A stretch of DNA of 64,000 nucleotides from Sinorhizobium fredii NGR234 (GCF_000018545.1 NC_012587.1:2542001-2606000); one strand, 5' to 3'. Positions 52,892 to 62,165 are shown, numbered from the stretch's first letter. Notes: a model not told the origin generated them from the sequence alone. Translations and numbers: made by a program.

Positions 52892-53363
52892 GGTGGGGGT
52901 CGTGACCATGCCCATGGTGATGATGGCCGGTGCCGTGATAGGCACCGCGCAGGGGGTGGAATGGCTCGACCGCTTCGTTCACCGTCGCTCCGAGGCCCTC
53001 GAGCATGGCGCGGATGACCGGATCGCGGACGATCAAGATCCGCCCCTCATCGATTGCCGCCGCCAGATGCCGGTTGCCGAGGTGCCAGGCGAGTTCGATC
53101 AGATGCAGCCTGTCGCGCGGACGGATCTCGTAGAGCGCCTCCTCAGCCGCCTTCACTTCGATATAGCCGCCACCCTCCAGCGCCAGCAGATCGCCGTCGG
53201 CGAGCATTACCGCTTCCTTGAGGTCGAGCATCACCACGTCGTCGTTTTCGAGATGCAGGAGCTTGCGGCGCAGATGCCGCTGGTCGTGGGTGAGCGTCAC
53301 CCGGTGAAGCGGCGCCTTGTCGGCAGGGCCGGGAGAAAGAATTTCCGTCGAACGGTAGGGCAT
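52884..53363 (-). CDS. ureE: Urease nickel metallochaperone UreE
   Basis: 159 residues from the ATG at 53363 ([13 protein letters not shown]). Peptide-binding domain at about 1-70 and nickel-binding domain with [17 protein letters not shown], the conserved His site at the dimer interface. The C terminus is a His-rich tail ([17 protein letters not shown]) for nickel storage. It starts one base after the stop of the monooxygenase-like gene, so the two are tightly co-transcribed. Confidence 0.95.
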   Translation of the reverse strand: MPYRSTEILSPGPADKAPLHRVTLTHDQRHLRRKLLHLENDDVVMLDLKEAVMLADGDLLALEGGGYIEVKAAEEALYEIRPRDRLHLIELAWHLGNRHLAAAIDEGRILIVRDPVIRAMLEGLGATVNEAVEPFHPLRGAYHGTGHHHHGHGHDPHHG

Positions 53364-53364
53364 G

Positions 53365-53661
53365 TCAGATGACCTCGACCTTGTCCGGATGGACGACCTC
53401 GACGCGAGCCTCGACAAGGAGGTCGGCCATGGCTACCTGAAAGGCCTTCAGATGCGGCTCGGCAAAGTGAACCTCGAGGGCCGCCCGGCTCTTCCAGGTT
53501 TCGACGAAAACCAGCGAGTCCGGTTCGGCGGGCTTGCGGTAGAGATCGTAGCTGGTGCAGCCTTCTTCCTTGCGGGTGGCGTCGATCAGCGGCACGGCAT
53601 GCGCCACGACGTCGTCGCCCTTGCCCGGGTGCGCTTTCAGATATGCGATGACGTAAACCAT
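53365..53661 (-). CDS. Antibiotic-biosynthesis-monooxygenase fold protein (YgiN-like) in the urease block
   Basis: 98 residues, ferredoxin-like dimer of the ABM family: [60 protein letters not shown]. The pattern is that of putative quinol monooxygenases (YgiN type), lacking the IsdG Asn-Trp-His set. It is the first gene of a unit with ureE, ureF and ureG. A link to urease maturation is only positional; quinone redox chemistry is the family role. Confidence 0.85.
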   Translation of the reverse strand: MVYVIAYLKAHPGKGDDVVAHAVPLIDATRKEEGCTSYDLYRKPAEPDSLVFVETWKSRAALEVHFAEPHLKAFQVAMADLLVEARVEVVHPDKVEVI

Positions 53662-53690
53662 TGAATTCCATGCCTCCGACGCGCTTTACT

Positions 53691-53798
53691 CTACAGCGCC
53701 GCGCGTCCAATCGGACGCGCTAAGGTCGCTGCAGCACTTTGAAATGCTGCATGATTTTTATCCTTAAATCGATTCCGATTTAAGGAATCATGCAGTAG
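53691..53798 (+). repeat. RIME-type palindromic element, copy 2 (108 bp)
   Basis: Starts CTACAGCGCCGCGCGTCC and ends CATGCAGTAG; same order and length as copy 1 at 7592-7699 read on the opposite strand. First palindrome GCGCGTCC/GGACGCGC, second CATGATT...AATCATG with internal TTAAATCG/CGATTTAA. It lies between the peroxiredoxin gene and the ureE block. Confidence 0.85.
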
Positions 53799-53801
53799 CA
53801 A

Positions 53802-53872
53802 GAAAAAGCCCCGGCGCCAGCAAGAAGGCGAAAATCCAAGAGACTTTCAAACCTCATTGCGGCAGCCGGGGC
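53802..53872 (-). terminator. Probable terminator of the peroxiredoxin gene
   Basis: On the minus strand GCCCCGGC (53865-53872) pairs with GCCGGGGC (53808-53815), followed by TTTTTC. The loop is long (49 bases). It lies 21 bp after the stop. Confidence 0.6.
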
Positions 53873-53893
53873 CTTCATGATCACATTGCCTGA

Positions 53894-54433
53894 TCAGGCA
53901 GCGATCTTCTGCGACTTCAGCGCGTCGAGAATGTTCTGCGGCGAGGAAACGCCATAGGGATCGCTATCGCAATTGTCGGAATAGCCCTCTTCCTCGAACC
54001 ACTGCTCGACCGTGCCGTTGTTGACGACGGCGGCGTAGCGCCAGGAGCGCATGCCGAAGCCGAGATTGTCCTTGGCGACCAGCATGCCCATCTTGCGGGT
54101 GAACTCGCCCGAGCCGTCCGGAATGAGCTTGACGTTTTCGAGCCCCTGCGACTTGCCCCACGCGTTCATGACGAAGGCGTCGTTAACCGAGATGCAATAG
54201 ATCTCGTCAATGCCGAGCGCGCGGAACTCGGGCGTCAGTTTCTCGAAATCCGGCAGCTGATAGGTCGAGCAGGTCGGCGTGAAGGCGCCCGGCAACGAGA
54301 ACAGCACGACGCGCTTGCCGGCAAAATAGTCCTCCGACGAAACATCCTGCCAGCGGAACGGATTGGGTCCGCCGACGGCTTCGTCGCGGACGCGGGTGCG
54401 GAAGGTTACAACGGGTACTTTTCTGCCGAACAT
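53894..54433 (-). CDS. Peroxiredoxin (Prx5/hybrid type, redoxin domain)
   Basis: 179 residues from the ATG at 54433 (MFGRKVPVVTFRTRVRDEAV). Active site LPGAFTPTCSTYQLPDFEKL with the peroxidatic Cys in the Pro-x3-Thr-x2-Cys motif of Prx5 enzymes. A second Cys pair lies in GYSDNCDSDPYG. No C-terminal glutaredoxin domain is fused. It reduces hydrogen or organic peroxides. It stands alone between the two urease gene blocks, on the same strand as them, with its own terminator. Confidence 0.92.
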   Translation of the reverse strand: MFGRKVPVVTFRTRVRDEAVGGPNPFRWQDVSSEDYFAGKRVVLFSLPGAFTPTCSTYQLPDFEKLTPEFRALGIDEIYCISVNDAFVMNAWGKSQGLENVKLIPDGSGEFTRKMGMLVAKDNLGFGMRSWRYAAVVNNGTVEQWFEEEGYSDNCDSDPYGVSSPQNILDALKSQKIAA

Positions 54434-54770
54434 AGGGTCATCTCCTTCGAGTGGGCAGCCGGCCGTCATGTCTCGGGAGGAACGACAGCCAGCGAAAGGG
54501 AAGGCCTCTTCTAGCGAAGATTCCGCTGCGGTGCAGCATCAAAGCGCCGATTCAGCGGGCACCGCATGGCAGCCATGCGGCTGATGCATGGCAGTGCGAA
54601 GAAAGGCGTGCTTAACCATCACCTGCCCTTGATCTTGCCGCGCTGCAACGCGCCAGCTACAACCTGCGCGGTAAATAGCTGGGGAACTTTGAATGCTAAA
54701 ATACCTTTATCTTGGTTTCGCCGCTGCCTTACTCTCGGGCTGCCAACCGCCTGCTCCGGATTCCGTCCTA

Positions 54771-55916
54771 GTGGATTGATCGAGACAGAAGATTCCGGAT
54801 TGGGATTCCCAAGGAGGGTTCGGTGTGCAAGATTGAGGCATGCGCACCGGTATTGAATTTCACGTCAGAGCCTCCGACAGAACCCGCCTCGAAGCCATCG
54901 TTGCGAACCGCAGTTCGCCGCAGAAACATGTGTGGCGCGCGCGGATCATCCTGTTAAGCGCCGACGGCCTGGGAACGGTGGCGATTATGGCGGCGACCGG
55001 CAAATCGAAGACCTGCGTCTGGCGATGGCAGGAGCGTTTCATGGCCGAAGGCGTCGATGGTCTTCTGCGTGACAAGAGCCGGCCACCGGGCACCGCGCCC
55101 CTGGAGCGTGAGTTGGTCGAGCAGGTGGTCGCGCTGACGCTGGAGCCACCCCAACAGGAAGCCACCCACTGGACCGTTCGTGCAATGGCAAAGGCGGTCG
55201 GGATTGCGGCGTCTTCGGTCGTCAAGATCTGGCACGAGCATGGCCTTGCGCCGCACCGCTGGCGCCGCTTCAAACTGTCGAATGACAAGGCTTTTGCCGA
55301 GAAACTGCATGACGTTGTCGGGCTCTACGTCGCACCGCCGGCCCATGCCATTGTCCTTTCCGTCGACGAAAAGAGCCAGATCCAGGCGCTCGACCGCACC
55401 CAGCCGGGGCTTCCTTTGAAGAAGGGTCGGGGTGGCACGATGACCCATGATTACAAACGCCATGGCACCACCACCCTGTTTGCCGCCCTCAATGTGCTCG
55501 ACGGCTCGGTGATCGGCCGCAACATGCAGCGCCACCGGCATCAGGAGTTCATCCGTTTCCTCAACGCCATTGAGGCCGAACTCCCGAAGGATAAGGCGGT
55601 CCATGTGATCCTCGATAACTACGCGGCACACAAACAACCCAAAGTCCGCGCCTGGCTGGCCAGACATCCACGATGGACCTTCCACTTCGTTCCGACATCC
55701 TGTTCATGGCTGAATGCCGTCGAGGGATTCTTCGCAAAGCTGACACGCCGGCGCCTCAAGCACGGCGTTTTTCACTCCGTCGTCGACCTGCAGGCGGCCA
55801 TCAATCGCTTCATCAAAGAGCACAACCAAGAACCGCGACCGTTCATCTGGAAAGCTGACCCAGACGACATCATCGCGGCCGTCAAACGTGGGCACCAAGT
55901 GTTGGAATCAATGCAC
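54771..55916 (+). mobile_element. IS630-family insertion sequence (1,146 bp)
   Basis: Short terminal inverted repeats GTGGATTGAT (54771-54780) and ATCAATGCAC (55907-55916), 9 of 10 matching, flanked by TA at 54769-54770 and 55917-55918, the target duplication of IS630/Tc1-mariner elements. It carries one intact transposase gene. Exact TA flanks and an intact target frame imply a recent insertion. Confidence 0.92.
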
Positions 55917-55919
55917 TAG
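54840..55919 (+). CDS. IS630-family transposase
   Basis: 359 residues, intact. N-terminal HTH region with KSKTCVWRWQERFMAEGVDG and a second HTH (HWTVRAMAKAVGIAASSVVK). DDE core: Asp in VLSVDEKSQIQALDR, Asp in VILDNYAAHK and Glu in CSWLNAVEGFFAKLTRR. The stop codon TAG uses the TA target duplication plus the next chromosomal base, so the reading frame closes only at this junction or other TA-G/A sites. Confidence 0.95.
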   Translation: MRTGIEFHVRASDRTRLEAIVANRSSPQKHVWRARIILLSADGLGTVAIMAATGKSKTCVWRWQERFMAEGVDGLLRDKSRPPGTAPLERELVEQVVALTLEPPQQEATHWTVRAMAKAVGIAASSVVKIWHEHGLAPHRWRRFKLSNDKAFAEKLHDVVGLYVAPPAHAIVLSVDEKSQIQALDRTQPGLPLKKGRGGTMTHDYKRHGTTTLFAALNVLDGSVIGRNMQRHRHQEFIRFLNAIEAELPKDKAVHVILDNYAAHKQPKVRAWLARHPRWTFHFVPTSCSWLNAVEGFFAKLTRRRLKHGVFHSVVDLQAAINRFIKEHNQEPRPFIWKADPDDIIAAVKRGHQVLESMH

Positions 55920-56423
55920 CATCCCAAACTCCACCATCGTCAGCCGCGCGCAAAGAGTTTCTAAGATTAGCTCGGACAGCCGGAATCAAGCCCGGCGAGG
56001 TCAAAACCGCGCAGATATCGAGTGTAGTGCTGCTCGACCCAGAAGCCAGAATCTATGCGTTCTGTGTACTCGTCACGGAAACCAAGCGCCCGGGTCGATT
56101 AAACATAAACGGCATCGCCTTGCGAAATGGGAAAGTGGTCGACTCAAGCCCGGGCGATTCCCGCTGCCGCGATAAGAGGCTCCGCTACTACGACTTCCCG
56201 GAGCTCATCTCTATGAAAGGCTGATCAGATCAGATCGGCCCTTAAGCAACGGCATGGCGCTCTCGACGCTCGCTTGTTGTAGGCTTGGCGTCATCAGCTG
56301 ATGCATAGCTGGGCACAAGCATTTGCGGAACCAGCATTCCGCTCACTGTCGCGGGCAACGGGGTAATGAGGATGACCGGGACAGCTGCAAGCGCTTCAAT
56401 TGCGCAGCGGCGGAAATAAGCGT

Positions 56424-58136
56424 CTAGAACAGGAAGTACCGCTGCGCCATCGGCAGCACGGTCGCCGGTTCGCAGGTCAGCAGCACGCCGTCGGCGCGCA
56501 CCTCATAGGTCTCCGGATCGACCTCGATATGCGGCGTCAGGCTGTTGTGGATCATCGACGCCTTGCCGATGCCGCCACGGGTGTTCTGGACGGCGACGAG
56601 TTCCTTGGCGACGCCGAGTCTTCCCGCCAGTCCGGCATCGAGCGAGGCCTGCGAGACGAAGGTGACCGAGGAATTCGTCCGGCTCCGGCCATAGGCGCCG
56701 AACATCGGCCGGTAGTGGACCGGCTGCGGCGTCGGGATGGAGGCGTTCGGATCGCCCATCGGCGCCGCCGCGATCGTGCCGCCGAGCAGCACCATGTCCG
56801 GCTTGACGCCGAAAAAGGCCGGATTCCAGATGACCAGATCGGCGCGCTTGCCGACTTCGAGCGAGCCGATCTCGTGGCTGAGGCCATGGGCGATCGCCGG
56901 GTTGATCGTATATTTGGCGACGTAACGCCTGACGCGGAAATTGTCGTTGTCGCCGGTCTCCTCCTTCAGCCGGCCGCGCTGGCGCTTCATCTTGTCGGCC
57001 GTCTGCCAGGTGCGGATCGCCACCTCGCCGACGCGGCCCATCGCCTGGCTGTCGGAGGAGATGATCGAGAAGGCGCCGATGTCGTGAAGGATGTCTTCCG
57101 CCGCGATCGTCTCCTTGCGGATACGGCTCTCGGCAAAGGCGATATCCTCCGGGATCGACGGCGACAGGTGATGGCAGACCATCAACATGTCGAGATGCTC
57201 GGCAAGCGTGTTCTGCGTATAGGGCCGCGTCGGGTTGGTCGAGGACGGGATGACGTTCGGCTGACCGCAGATTTTGATGATGTCCGGCGCGTGGCCGCCG
57301 CCGGCCCCTTCGGTGTGGAAGGCGTGAATTGTCCGCCCCTTGATCGCCGCGATCGTATCCTCGACGAAGCCGCTCTCGTTCAGCGTATCGGTGTGGATCA
57401 TCACCTGCACGTCGTATTCGTCGGCAACCGAGAGGCAGCAATCGATCGCCCCGGGCGTCGTACCCCAATCCTCGTGCAGCTTCAGCGAGGTGGCGCCGCC
57501 GAGCACCATTTCGACGAGCGCGCCGGGCAGCGAGGCGTTGCCCTTACCGGCAAAGGCGAGATTCATCGGGAAGGCATCGGCCGCCTCGATCATCCGGGCG
57601 ATGTGCCACGGCCCCGGCGTGCAGGTCGTCGCCAGCGTGCCGTGCGCCGGGCCCGTGCCGCCGCCCAGCATGCAGGTCAACCCGCTCATCAGCGCCTCTT
57701 CGATCTGCTGCGGGCAGATGAAATGGATGTGGCTGTCCATGCCGCCGGCGGTGACGATCTTGCCCTCGCCGGCGATCGCCTCGGTGCCCGGGCCGACGAT
57801 GATGTTCACGCCCGGCTGCGTATCCGGATTGCCGGCCTTGCCGATTGCGGCGATCCGGCCGTCCTTGAGCCCGATATCCGCCTTGACGATCCCCCAGTGG
57901 TCGACGATCAGCGCATTGGTGATGACCGTGTCGACCGCGCCGCCCTCGCGCGACACCTGGCTCTGGCCCATACCGTCACGGATGACCTTGCCGCCGCCGA
58001 ACTTCACCTCCTCGCCATAGGTGGTGAAGTCCTTCTCGACCTCGATGAAGAGTTCCGTATCGGCAAGCCGCACCTTGTCGCCGACGGTCGGACCGAACAT
58101 GTTGGCATAGGCCGCACGCGACATTTTGTAGGACAT
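56424..58136 (-). CDS. ureC: Urease alpha subunit UreC
   Basis: 570 residues, catalytic subunit. Nickel ligands: His136 and His138 in [14 protein letters not shown], carbamylated Lys219 in [12 protein letters not shown], His248 and His274 ([15 protein letters not shown]). The mobile flap Cys321 is in [13 protein letters not shown]. Hydrolyses urea to ammonia and carbamate. AAGGAG lies inside the end of the upstream gene, three bases of spacing between the genes, so translation is coupled. Confidence 0.98.
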   Translation of the reverse strand: MSYKMSRAAYANMFGPTVGDKVRLADTELFIEVEKDFTTYGEEVKFGGGKVIRDGMGQSQVSREGGAVDTVITNALIVDHWGIVKADIGLKDGRIAAIGKAGNPDTQPGVNIIVGPGTEAIAGEGKIVTAGGMDSHIHFICPQQIEEALMSGLTCMLGGGTGPAHGTLATTCTPGPWHIARMIEAADAFPMNLAFAGKGNASLPGALVEMVLGGATSLKLHEDWGTTPGAIDCCLSVADEYDVQVMIHTDTLNESGFVEDTIAAIKGRTIHAFHTEGAGGGHAPDIIKICGQPNVIPSSTNPTRPYTQNTLAEHLDMLMVCHHLSPSIPEDIAFAESRIRKETIAAEDILHDIGAFSIISSDSQAMGRVGEVAIRTWQTADKMKRQRGRLKEETGDNDNFRVRRYVAKYTINPAIAHGLSHEIGSLEVGKRADLVIWNPAFFGVKPDMVLLGGTIAAAPMGDPNASIPTPQPVHYRPMFGAYGRSRTNSSVTFVSQASLDAGLAGRLGVAKELVAVQNTRGGIGKASMIHNSLTPHIEVDPETYEVRADGVLLTCEPATVLPMAQRYFLF

Positions 58137-58139
58137 GGG

Positions 58140-58790
58140 TCAGGCTCCTTGGGACAAGTCTGAGGTAGGCAATGGATTGAGGCGACGCAGCCGCCCCGCG
58201 GCAGCGAGCGCATCGACATAGCGGCGCTCGGCGGCGAAGGGATGCCACTCCCAGCCAGAATGGCCGAAACCGGCCAACACGATCTCGTCGTCTGCGGAGG
58301 CGATGCCGGACAGGATGTCGGCGATCACCACCAGGCCGCTCGACGGGGCGACGTAGGGCGCCGGCCCGAACCGGGCGAGGTCTTGCTCCAGCCGCTCGTG
58401 CGTCGCGGCAGGCACGATCCGGTGCGGCCGCCCCGTCGCCCGTGCGAAGCTCTCGAAGCCGGTGGTGTAGTCATCACAGAAATCGTCGAGATCCGGATGG
58501 GTGTTGGCCAGCGCTGCGCGCATCGCCGCGAACTTTGCAGCGGAACGCACGCTCCAGATTTCGCGCGCCTGCCGCACCGGCGCGCTCGTCTTCCAGCGCC
58601 CGCCGCCGAGCATCGACAAGGCGGGGCGGCCGGTGTTGCAGACGGCGACCACGTCGGTTCTGGTTCCGCCGCGGCCGACCGAACGGCAGTCGTTGAAGCG
58701 GATCACCAGATCGGCGGCATCGATCGTCGCGGCAGCGCCTTCCGGCACCTCGCCATTGCCAACGATCATGATGACGCGCCGGCTTCGCAA
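58140..58790 (-). CDS. Urease-operon accessory protein resembling GT29 sialyltransferases
   Basis: 216 residues from a TTG at 58790 with GGGAA seven bases upstream; an ATG at 58769 is the alternative. The N terminus, MIVGNGEVPEGAAATIDAAD then LVIRFNDCRSVGRGGTRTD, follows the order of sialylmotif L of GT29 enzymes (V-G-N...I-D..D.V.R.N...T-x-T). Near the C terminus LAGFGHSGWEWHPFAAERR could be the equivalent of the downstream motif. Rhizobial genomes annotate this gene only as a urease-operon protein. It has no signal peptide. Activity is unknown; similarity judged by eye. Confidence 0.75.
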   Translation of the reverse strand: MRSRRVIMIVGNGEVPEGAAATIDAADLVIRFNDCRSVGRGGTRTDVVAVCNTGRPALSMLGGGRWKTSAPVRQAREIWSVRSAAKFAAMRAALANTHPDLDDFCDDYTTGFESFARATGRPHRIVPAATHERLEQDLARFGPAPYVAPSSGLVVIADILSGIASADDEIVLAGFGHSGWEWHPFAAERRYVDALAAAGRLRRLNPLPTSDLSQGA

Positions 58791-58793
58791 CGG

Positions 58794-59213
58794 TCAGTTC
58801 CCTTGAGCCTCGAGGAGTTCTTTTAATTCGGCAGTGCGCTTTCGGGTCAGTTCCGCGAGGCAGCCGGAAACCAGCATGGGCTCCATCGAGCCGCCCCGCG
58901 CCTCGAAGCCAGCGAGCTCGCACTGACCGTCGCGGTAGCCGATCCAGGCCCGCTGCGCCTTTTTCAAGGCTTCGACGGCACCGACATAGGCGGCGTCGAT
59001 GTCACCGAGTTCCTTGTCGGTTTCGCGCATCGCGGCGATCGCCTTGCCGTAGGTCTTGTTGAGATCCGCGTCCGCCGCCTGATACTCCCGATCGGCGCAA
59101 ATGTTCAGATCCATCTGCGTCTCCGCCTTTTGGCAGTCCACCTCGGGCTCCTGAGCAAAGGCAGAGGTCGCAAGAACGAGCAGCAGGCCGATGGCGGGTG
59201 CGGCCGCTCTCAT
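58794..59213 (-). CDS. Exported LprI-like (DUF1311) protein in the urease operon
   Basis: 139 residues. Signal peptide [20 protein letters not shown]. The mature part has [20 protein letters not shown] then [15 protein letters not shown], and [20 protein letters not shown] and [16 protein letters not shown]: the four-cysteine helical pattern of the LprI/DUF1311 family, whose founding member is a mycobacterial lysozyme inhibitor. Its start overlaps the ureB stop by four bases. A periplasmic role in an operon for a cytoplasmic enzyme is unexpected. Confidence 0.85.
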   Translation of the reverse strand: MRAAAPAIGLLLVLATSAFAQEPEVDCQKAETQMDLNICADREYQAADADLNKTYGKAIAAMRETDKELGDIDAAYVGAVEALKKAQRAWIGYRDGQCELAGFEARGGSMEPMLVSGCLAELTRKRTAELKELLEAQGN

Positions 59214-59515
59214 AGTTTGCCCATGACCTGCTGGCGGAAGCCGAAGACCTCGCGCTTGCCGGAAAGCGGGATCAGCGTGACCTGCCGTGTCTGTCCAGGT
59301 TCGAAGCGCACGGCCGTGCCGGCCGGGATATCGAGCCGCCTGCCGCGCGCCGCGTCACGGTCGAAGATCAGGCCGGGATTAGTTTCTGCAAAGTGATAGT
59401 GACTACCGACCTGCACTGGCCTGTCGCCGGAGTTGGAAACCTCGATGGTGATGGTCGGAAGACCGCCATTGAGTTCGATGTCGCCAGCGGCCGCGATGAT
59501 CTCGCCCGGTATCAT
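59210..59515 (-). CDS. ureB: Urease beta subunit UreB
   Basis: 101 residues: [60 protein letters not shown] and [20 protein letters not shown], all standard UreB. Structural subunit of the (UreABC)3 enzyme. Twelve bases separate it from the DUF1272 gene upstream. Confidence 0.97.
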   Translation of the reverse strand: MIPGEIIAAAGDIELNGGLPTITIEVSNSGDRPVQVGSHYHFAETNPGLIFDRDAARGRRLDIPAGTAVRFEPGQTRQVTLIPLSGKREVFGFRQQVMGKL

Positions 59516-59527
59516 GTTCGTGTCCCC

Positions 59528-59782
59528 TTACGCAGCCTTCTCTGACGCGCAGCCTTGCGGTTTCAGCACGCGCTCCGTCGAAGCCGGATACTTCTTCAGC
59601 ATCGCCGCCGGGCGCACCGGCCGGCGGACCAGCTCGCCGCTGCAGTTCGGGCAGATCCCGGAGAGCTTCGCCTCGGCGCAATCGACGCAGAAGGTGCATT
59701 CGAAGGTGCAGATCATCGCCTGCCTGCTTTCGGGCGGCAGGTCGCGATCGCAGCATTCGCAGTTCGGGCGCAGGCTGAGCAT
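59528..59782 (-). CDS. DUF1272 zinc-ribbon-like protein
   Basis: 84 residues with a Cys-rich N-terminal domain: LRPNCECCDRDLPPESRQAM, ICTFECTFCVDCAEAKLSGI, CPNCSGELVRRPVRP. Eight or nine Cys in CxxC-like pairs fit DUF1272, a probable zinc- or metal-binding module. It lies between ureA and ureB, with gaps of 9 and 12 bp. A role in metal handling during urease assembly is conceivable but not established. Confidence 0.88.
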   Translation of the reverse strand: MLSLRPNCECCDRDLPPESRQAMICTFECTFCVDCAEAKLSGICPNCSGELVRRPVRPAAMLKKYPASTERVLKPQGCASEKAA

Positions 59783-59791
59783 GATTTCCTC

Positions 59792-60094
59792 CTAGCGGAT
59801 GGGTTCGTGAACGGTGACGAGCTTCGTCCCATCCGGGAAAGTCGCCTCGATCTGGATGTCGTGGATCATTTCCGCAATGCCCTCCATCACCTGGTCGCGG
59901 GTCAGCACATGCGCGCCGGCCTCCATCAGTTCGGCAACGGAACGGCCGTCGCGGGCCCCCTCGACGACGAAATCGGTGATCAAGGCGATCGCCTCGGGAT
60001 GGTTGAGCTTGACGCCACGCTCCAGCCGCCGGCGCGCCACCATTGCCGCCATTGAAATCAACAGTTTGTCTTTTTCGCGCGGAGTGAGATTCAT
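59792..60094 (-). CDS. ureA: Urease gamma subunit UreA
   Basis: 100 residues: [60 protein letters not shown] and [18 protein letters not shown], standard UreA. Structural subunit. It lies 28 bp after ureD. Confidence 0.97.
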   Translation of the reverse strand: MNLTPREKDKLLISMAAMVARRRLERGVKLNHPEAIALITDFVVEGARDGRSVAELMEAGAHVLTRDQVMEGIAEMIHDIQIEATFPDGTKLVTVHEPIR

Positions 60095-60122
60095 GCGTCG
60101 CTATCCGGGATTGATTGCGGGA

Positions 60123-60956
60123 TCAGAGAGTCCAGACTTTCGGCACAGACGCGTCCTTACGCAAGTGCGAAATAAGCGGGACGAGGATTTTTCTAAGCTC
60201 GAATCCATCGGCAGCGGCGACACGGGCGACGAGCTTGTCGCGACCGCCGACCTTGTAGTGGCTGACGCCCGCCTGCACGACCGGCGCGAGCATGCCGCGC
60301 AGCTTCGAAAGCATGGCTTCGCAGTCCGGCGCGACATAAAGGAGCGTGACGAAGGCCGCAGCGCCACCGAGCGTTGCGGGCCTCGCGGCAAGCTTCGCCA
60401 TGTCGTCGGCAAGCGTCAGGTTCTCCGCATGAACAAGCCTGCCGCCGCTCCGCACCCGCCAGCGGTCGCGAAACAGGCCGGCATGCACCGCCTCGCCCAT
60501 CGCCTTGCGACCCAGAAGCACCGCCTCAACCGCGAGGAAGCTCGCGTCGGGCGCCAGGTCCACCTCGAGCGAGCGCGACAGCGAAGCGCGGTCGAAGAGG
60601 ATGGTTTCCTGCGGCAGCCAGTCGACGCGCCCCCCGGCAGCGACCGATATGCGCGTCGAGATTTCCGCCGTACCGGCGCTTGCCTTGTAGATCTTCTCGC
60701 AGGCCTGCGTGGTCAGCGTCAGGCTCGTCCCCGCGCCGGCCACGAACTCCCAGTCGAGCCGGTCGCCACCGGTGACGCCGCCCGAAGAATTGATGAGCAC
60801 CGCTTCCATCGAGGCGTCGAAGGTCTTCGGCAGACGGATCTTGGCGCAACCTTCCTGATAGAGTTCGGCGATGCGCGTGCGCCCCCTTTCGGACTTGGTG
60901 ACAAGCCGTCCCTTACCCCACGCCCTTTGCGGGGCGATGATCGCCGCGTCACTCAA
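60123..60956 (-). CDS. ureD: Urease accessory protein UreD
   Basis: 277 residues from a TTG at 60956; a GTG at 61058 would add 34 residues unlike the family. Core: [60 protein letters not shown] and [20 protein letters not shown]. It binds the apo-urease and forms the activation complex with UreF and UreG. First gene of the ureDA-DUF1272-B-LprI-GT29-C block. Confidence 0.95.
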   Translation of the reverse strand: MSDAAIIAPQRAWGKGRLVTKSERGRTRIAELYQEGCAKIRLPKTFDASMEAVLINSSGGVTGGDRLDWEFVAGAGTSLTLTTQACEKIYKASAGTAEISTRISVAAGGRVDWLPQETILFDRASLSRSLEVDLAPDASFLAVEAVLLGRKAMGEAVHAGLFRDRWRVRSGGRLVHAENLTLADDMAKLAARPATLGGAAAFVTLLYVAPDCEAMLSKLRGMLAPVVQAGVSHYKVGGRDKLVARVAAADGFELRKILVPLISHLRKDASVPKVWTL

Positions 60957-61126
60957 GGTCTTCAGATGTTCCCTGCCGGCACGCCCCTGCGACGTGCATC
61001 GTAATGCGGCATCGTCTGAAATGGCATGCCGAAAGTCAAGCCTCTGTTTCGCAAGCACAATCTTGCTTTCGGAAGGCCTGGCAGGCGGCAGCTACAAATA
61101 GAAGCGGGACCGCTAGCTTTACCAAC

Positions 61127-61159
61127 AAAAGGGAGAGCGCCGGCATGCGGCGCCCTCCC
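61127..61159 (-). terminator. Intrinsic terminator of the alpha/beta hydrolase gene
   Basis: On the minus strand GGGAGGGCGCCG pairs with CGGCGCTCTCCC (61131-61159, one GG/CT interruption) and TTTT follows. It separates the hydrolase from the urease operon, whose promoter must lie in the next 70-170 bp. Confidence 0.75.
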
Positions 61160-61175
61160 GGCTGTCACCCTGACA

Positions 61176-62165
61176 CTAGGACCGGGCGAACTCAAGCAGG
61201 TCCTTGTTCAGCTGCTCCTTGTGAGTATCCGTGATGCCGTGCGGGCCGCCCGGATAGACCTTCAGCTCCGCATGCGGAATGAGCTTCTTCGAGGCCCGGG
61301 CGGCGGCGTCGATCGGCACGATCTGGTCGTCATCGCCATGGACGATGAGCGTCGGCACGTCGAATTTCTTCAGGTCCTCGGTGAAGTCGGTCTGCGAGAA
61401 GGCGACGATCGAATCATAGGTGTTCTTGTGGCCGGCCGTCATGCCCTGCACCCAGAAGCTGTCGATCATGCCCTGCGAAGGCTTGGCGCCCGGCCGGTTG
61501 AAGCCGAAGAAGGGTCCCGAAGCGATGTCCTTATAGAGCTGCGAGCGATCGGCGAGGCTTGCGGCCTGCAAGCCATCGAAAACGTCCTTGGGCAGGCCGC
61601 CCGGGTTCGTGTCGGTCTTGACCATCAGCGGCGGAACCGCAGAGATCAGGCCGGCCTTGGCAACGCGGCTGGTCCCGTGGCGGCCGATATAGCGAGCGAC
61701 TTCGCCACCGCCGGTGGAGAAGCCGGCGAGGAATATATCCTTCAGGTCCAGGTGCTCGATCAGGTCGGCGAGGTCGTCCGCATAGTGGTCCATGTCGTTG
61801 CCGTCCCACGGCTGGCTGGACCGGCCGTGGCCGCGACGGTCGTGGGTGACGACGCGGAAACCGTTGTTGGCCAGATGGAAGGCCTGAGCTTCCCAGCTAT
61901 CGGACGACAGCGGCCAGCCGTGGCTGAGGATGACGACCGGACCGTCCTTCGGGCCCCAGTCCTTGTAATAGATTTCAACGCCGTCGCGAGTGGTGATCCT
62001 GCTTCCCATGGTCCTTGCTCCTTCCGTTGTTGATGGCTGCACTTTATCCGCTGCCGCGGCCGGCTGGGAGACGGAGAGTGCGGCGGCCGCGCTGGCGGCG
62101 CCGAGTGCGCCCGCCAACATTTCTCTCCTGGATACCGTAGCCGTACCATTCTGGACCTTCGTCAT
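61176..62165 (-). CDS. Tat-exported alpha/beta hydrolase (non-haem chloroperoxidase family)
   Basis: 329 residues. N-terminal twin-arginine signal [20 protein letters not shown] with probable cleavage after AAA near residue 39; a second Met at 53 ([15 protein letters not shown]) marks the start of the usual cytosolic family members. Catalytic triad: Ser150 in [16 protein letters not shown], Asp in [13 protein letters not shown] and His in [16 protein letters not shown]. Oxyanion region [10 protein letters not shown] and [15 protein letters not shown] are typical of the perhydrolase/chloroperoxidase group. GAAAGGAG precedes the ATG. It is divergent from an OhrR-type regulator and likely controlled by it. 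Confidence 0.9.
   Translation of the reverse strand: MTKVQNGTATVSRREMLAGALGAASAAAALSVSQPAAAADKVQPSTTEGARTMGSRITTRDGVEIYYKDWGPKDGPVVILSHGWPLSSDSWEAQAFHLANNGFRVVTHDRRGHGRSSQPWDGNDMDHYADDLADLIEHLDLKDIFLAGFSTGGGEVARYIGRHGTSRVAKAGLISAVPPLMVKTDTNPGGLPKDVFDGLQAASLADRSQLYKDIASGPFFGFNRPGAKPSQGMIDSFWVQGMTAGHKNTYDSIVAFSQTDFTEDLKKFDVPTLIVHGDDDQIVPIDAAARASKKLIPHAELKVYPGGPHGITDTHKEQLNKDLLEFARS

Larger units (their letters stand above)
54693..56224 (+). pseudogene. Lipoprotein gene interrupted by an IS630-family element
   Basis: The 5' part (54693-54770) encodes 26 residues, MLKYLYLGFAAALLSGCQPP then APDSVL, with lipobox LLSGC. The 3' part (55919-56224) encodes 101 residues in the matching frame, ending PELISMKG. 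Removing the element and one TA joins them into one 127-residue lipoprotein. As it stands the 5' part ends after two element codons (28 residues). The domain VLLDPEARIYAFCVLVTETK is not one I recognise. Codon use is less GC-rich than in neighbours. It is transcribed against the urease genes and lies between their two blocks. Confidence 0.85.

Noticed and set aside
56400..58163. 587-codon open frame opposite ureC
   Set aside because: UreC on the other strand is complete with all active-site residues; this frame has the biased composition of an antisense shadow.
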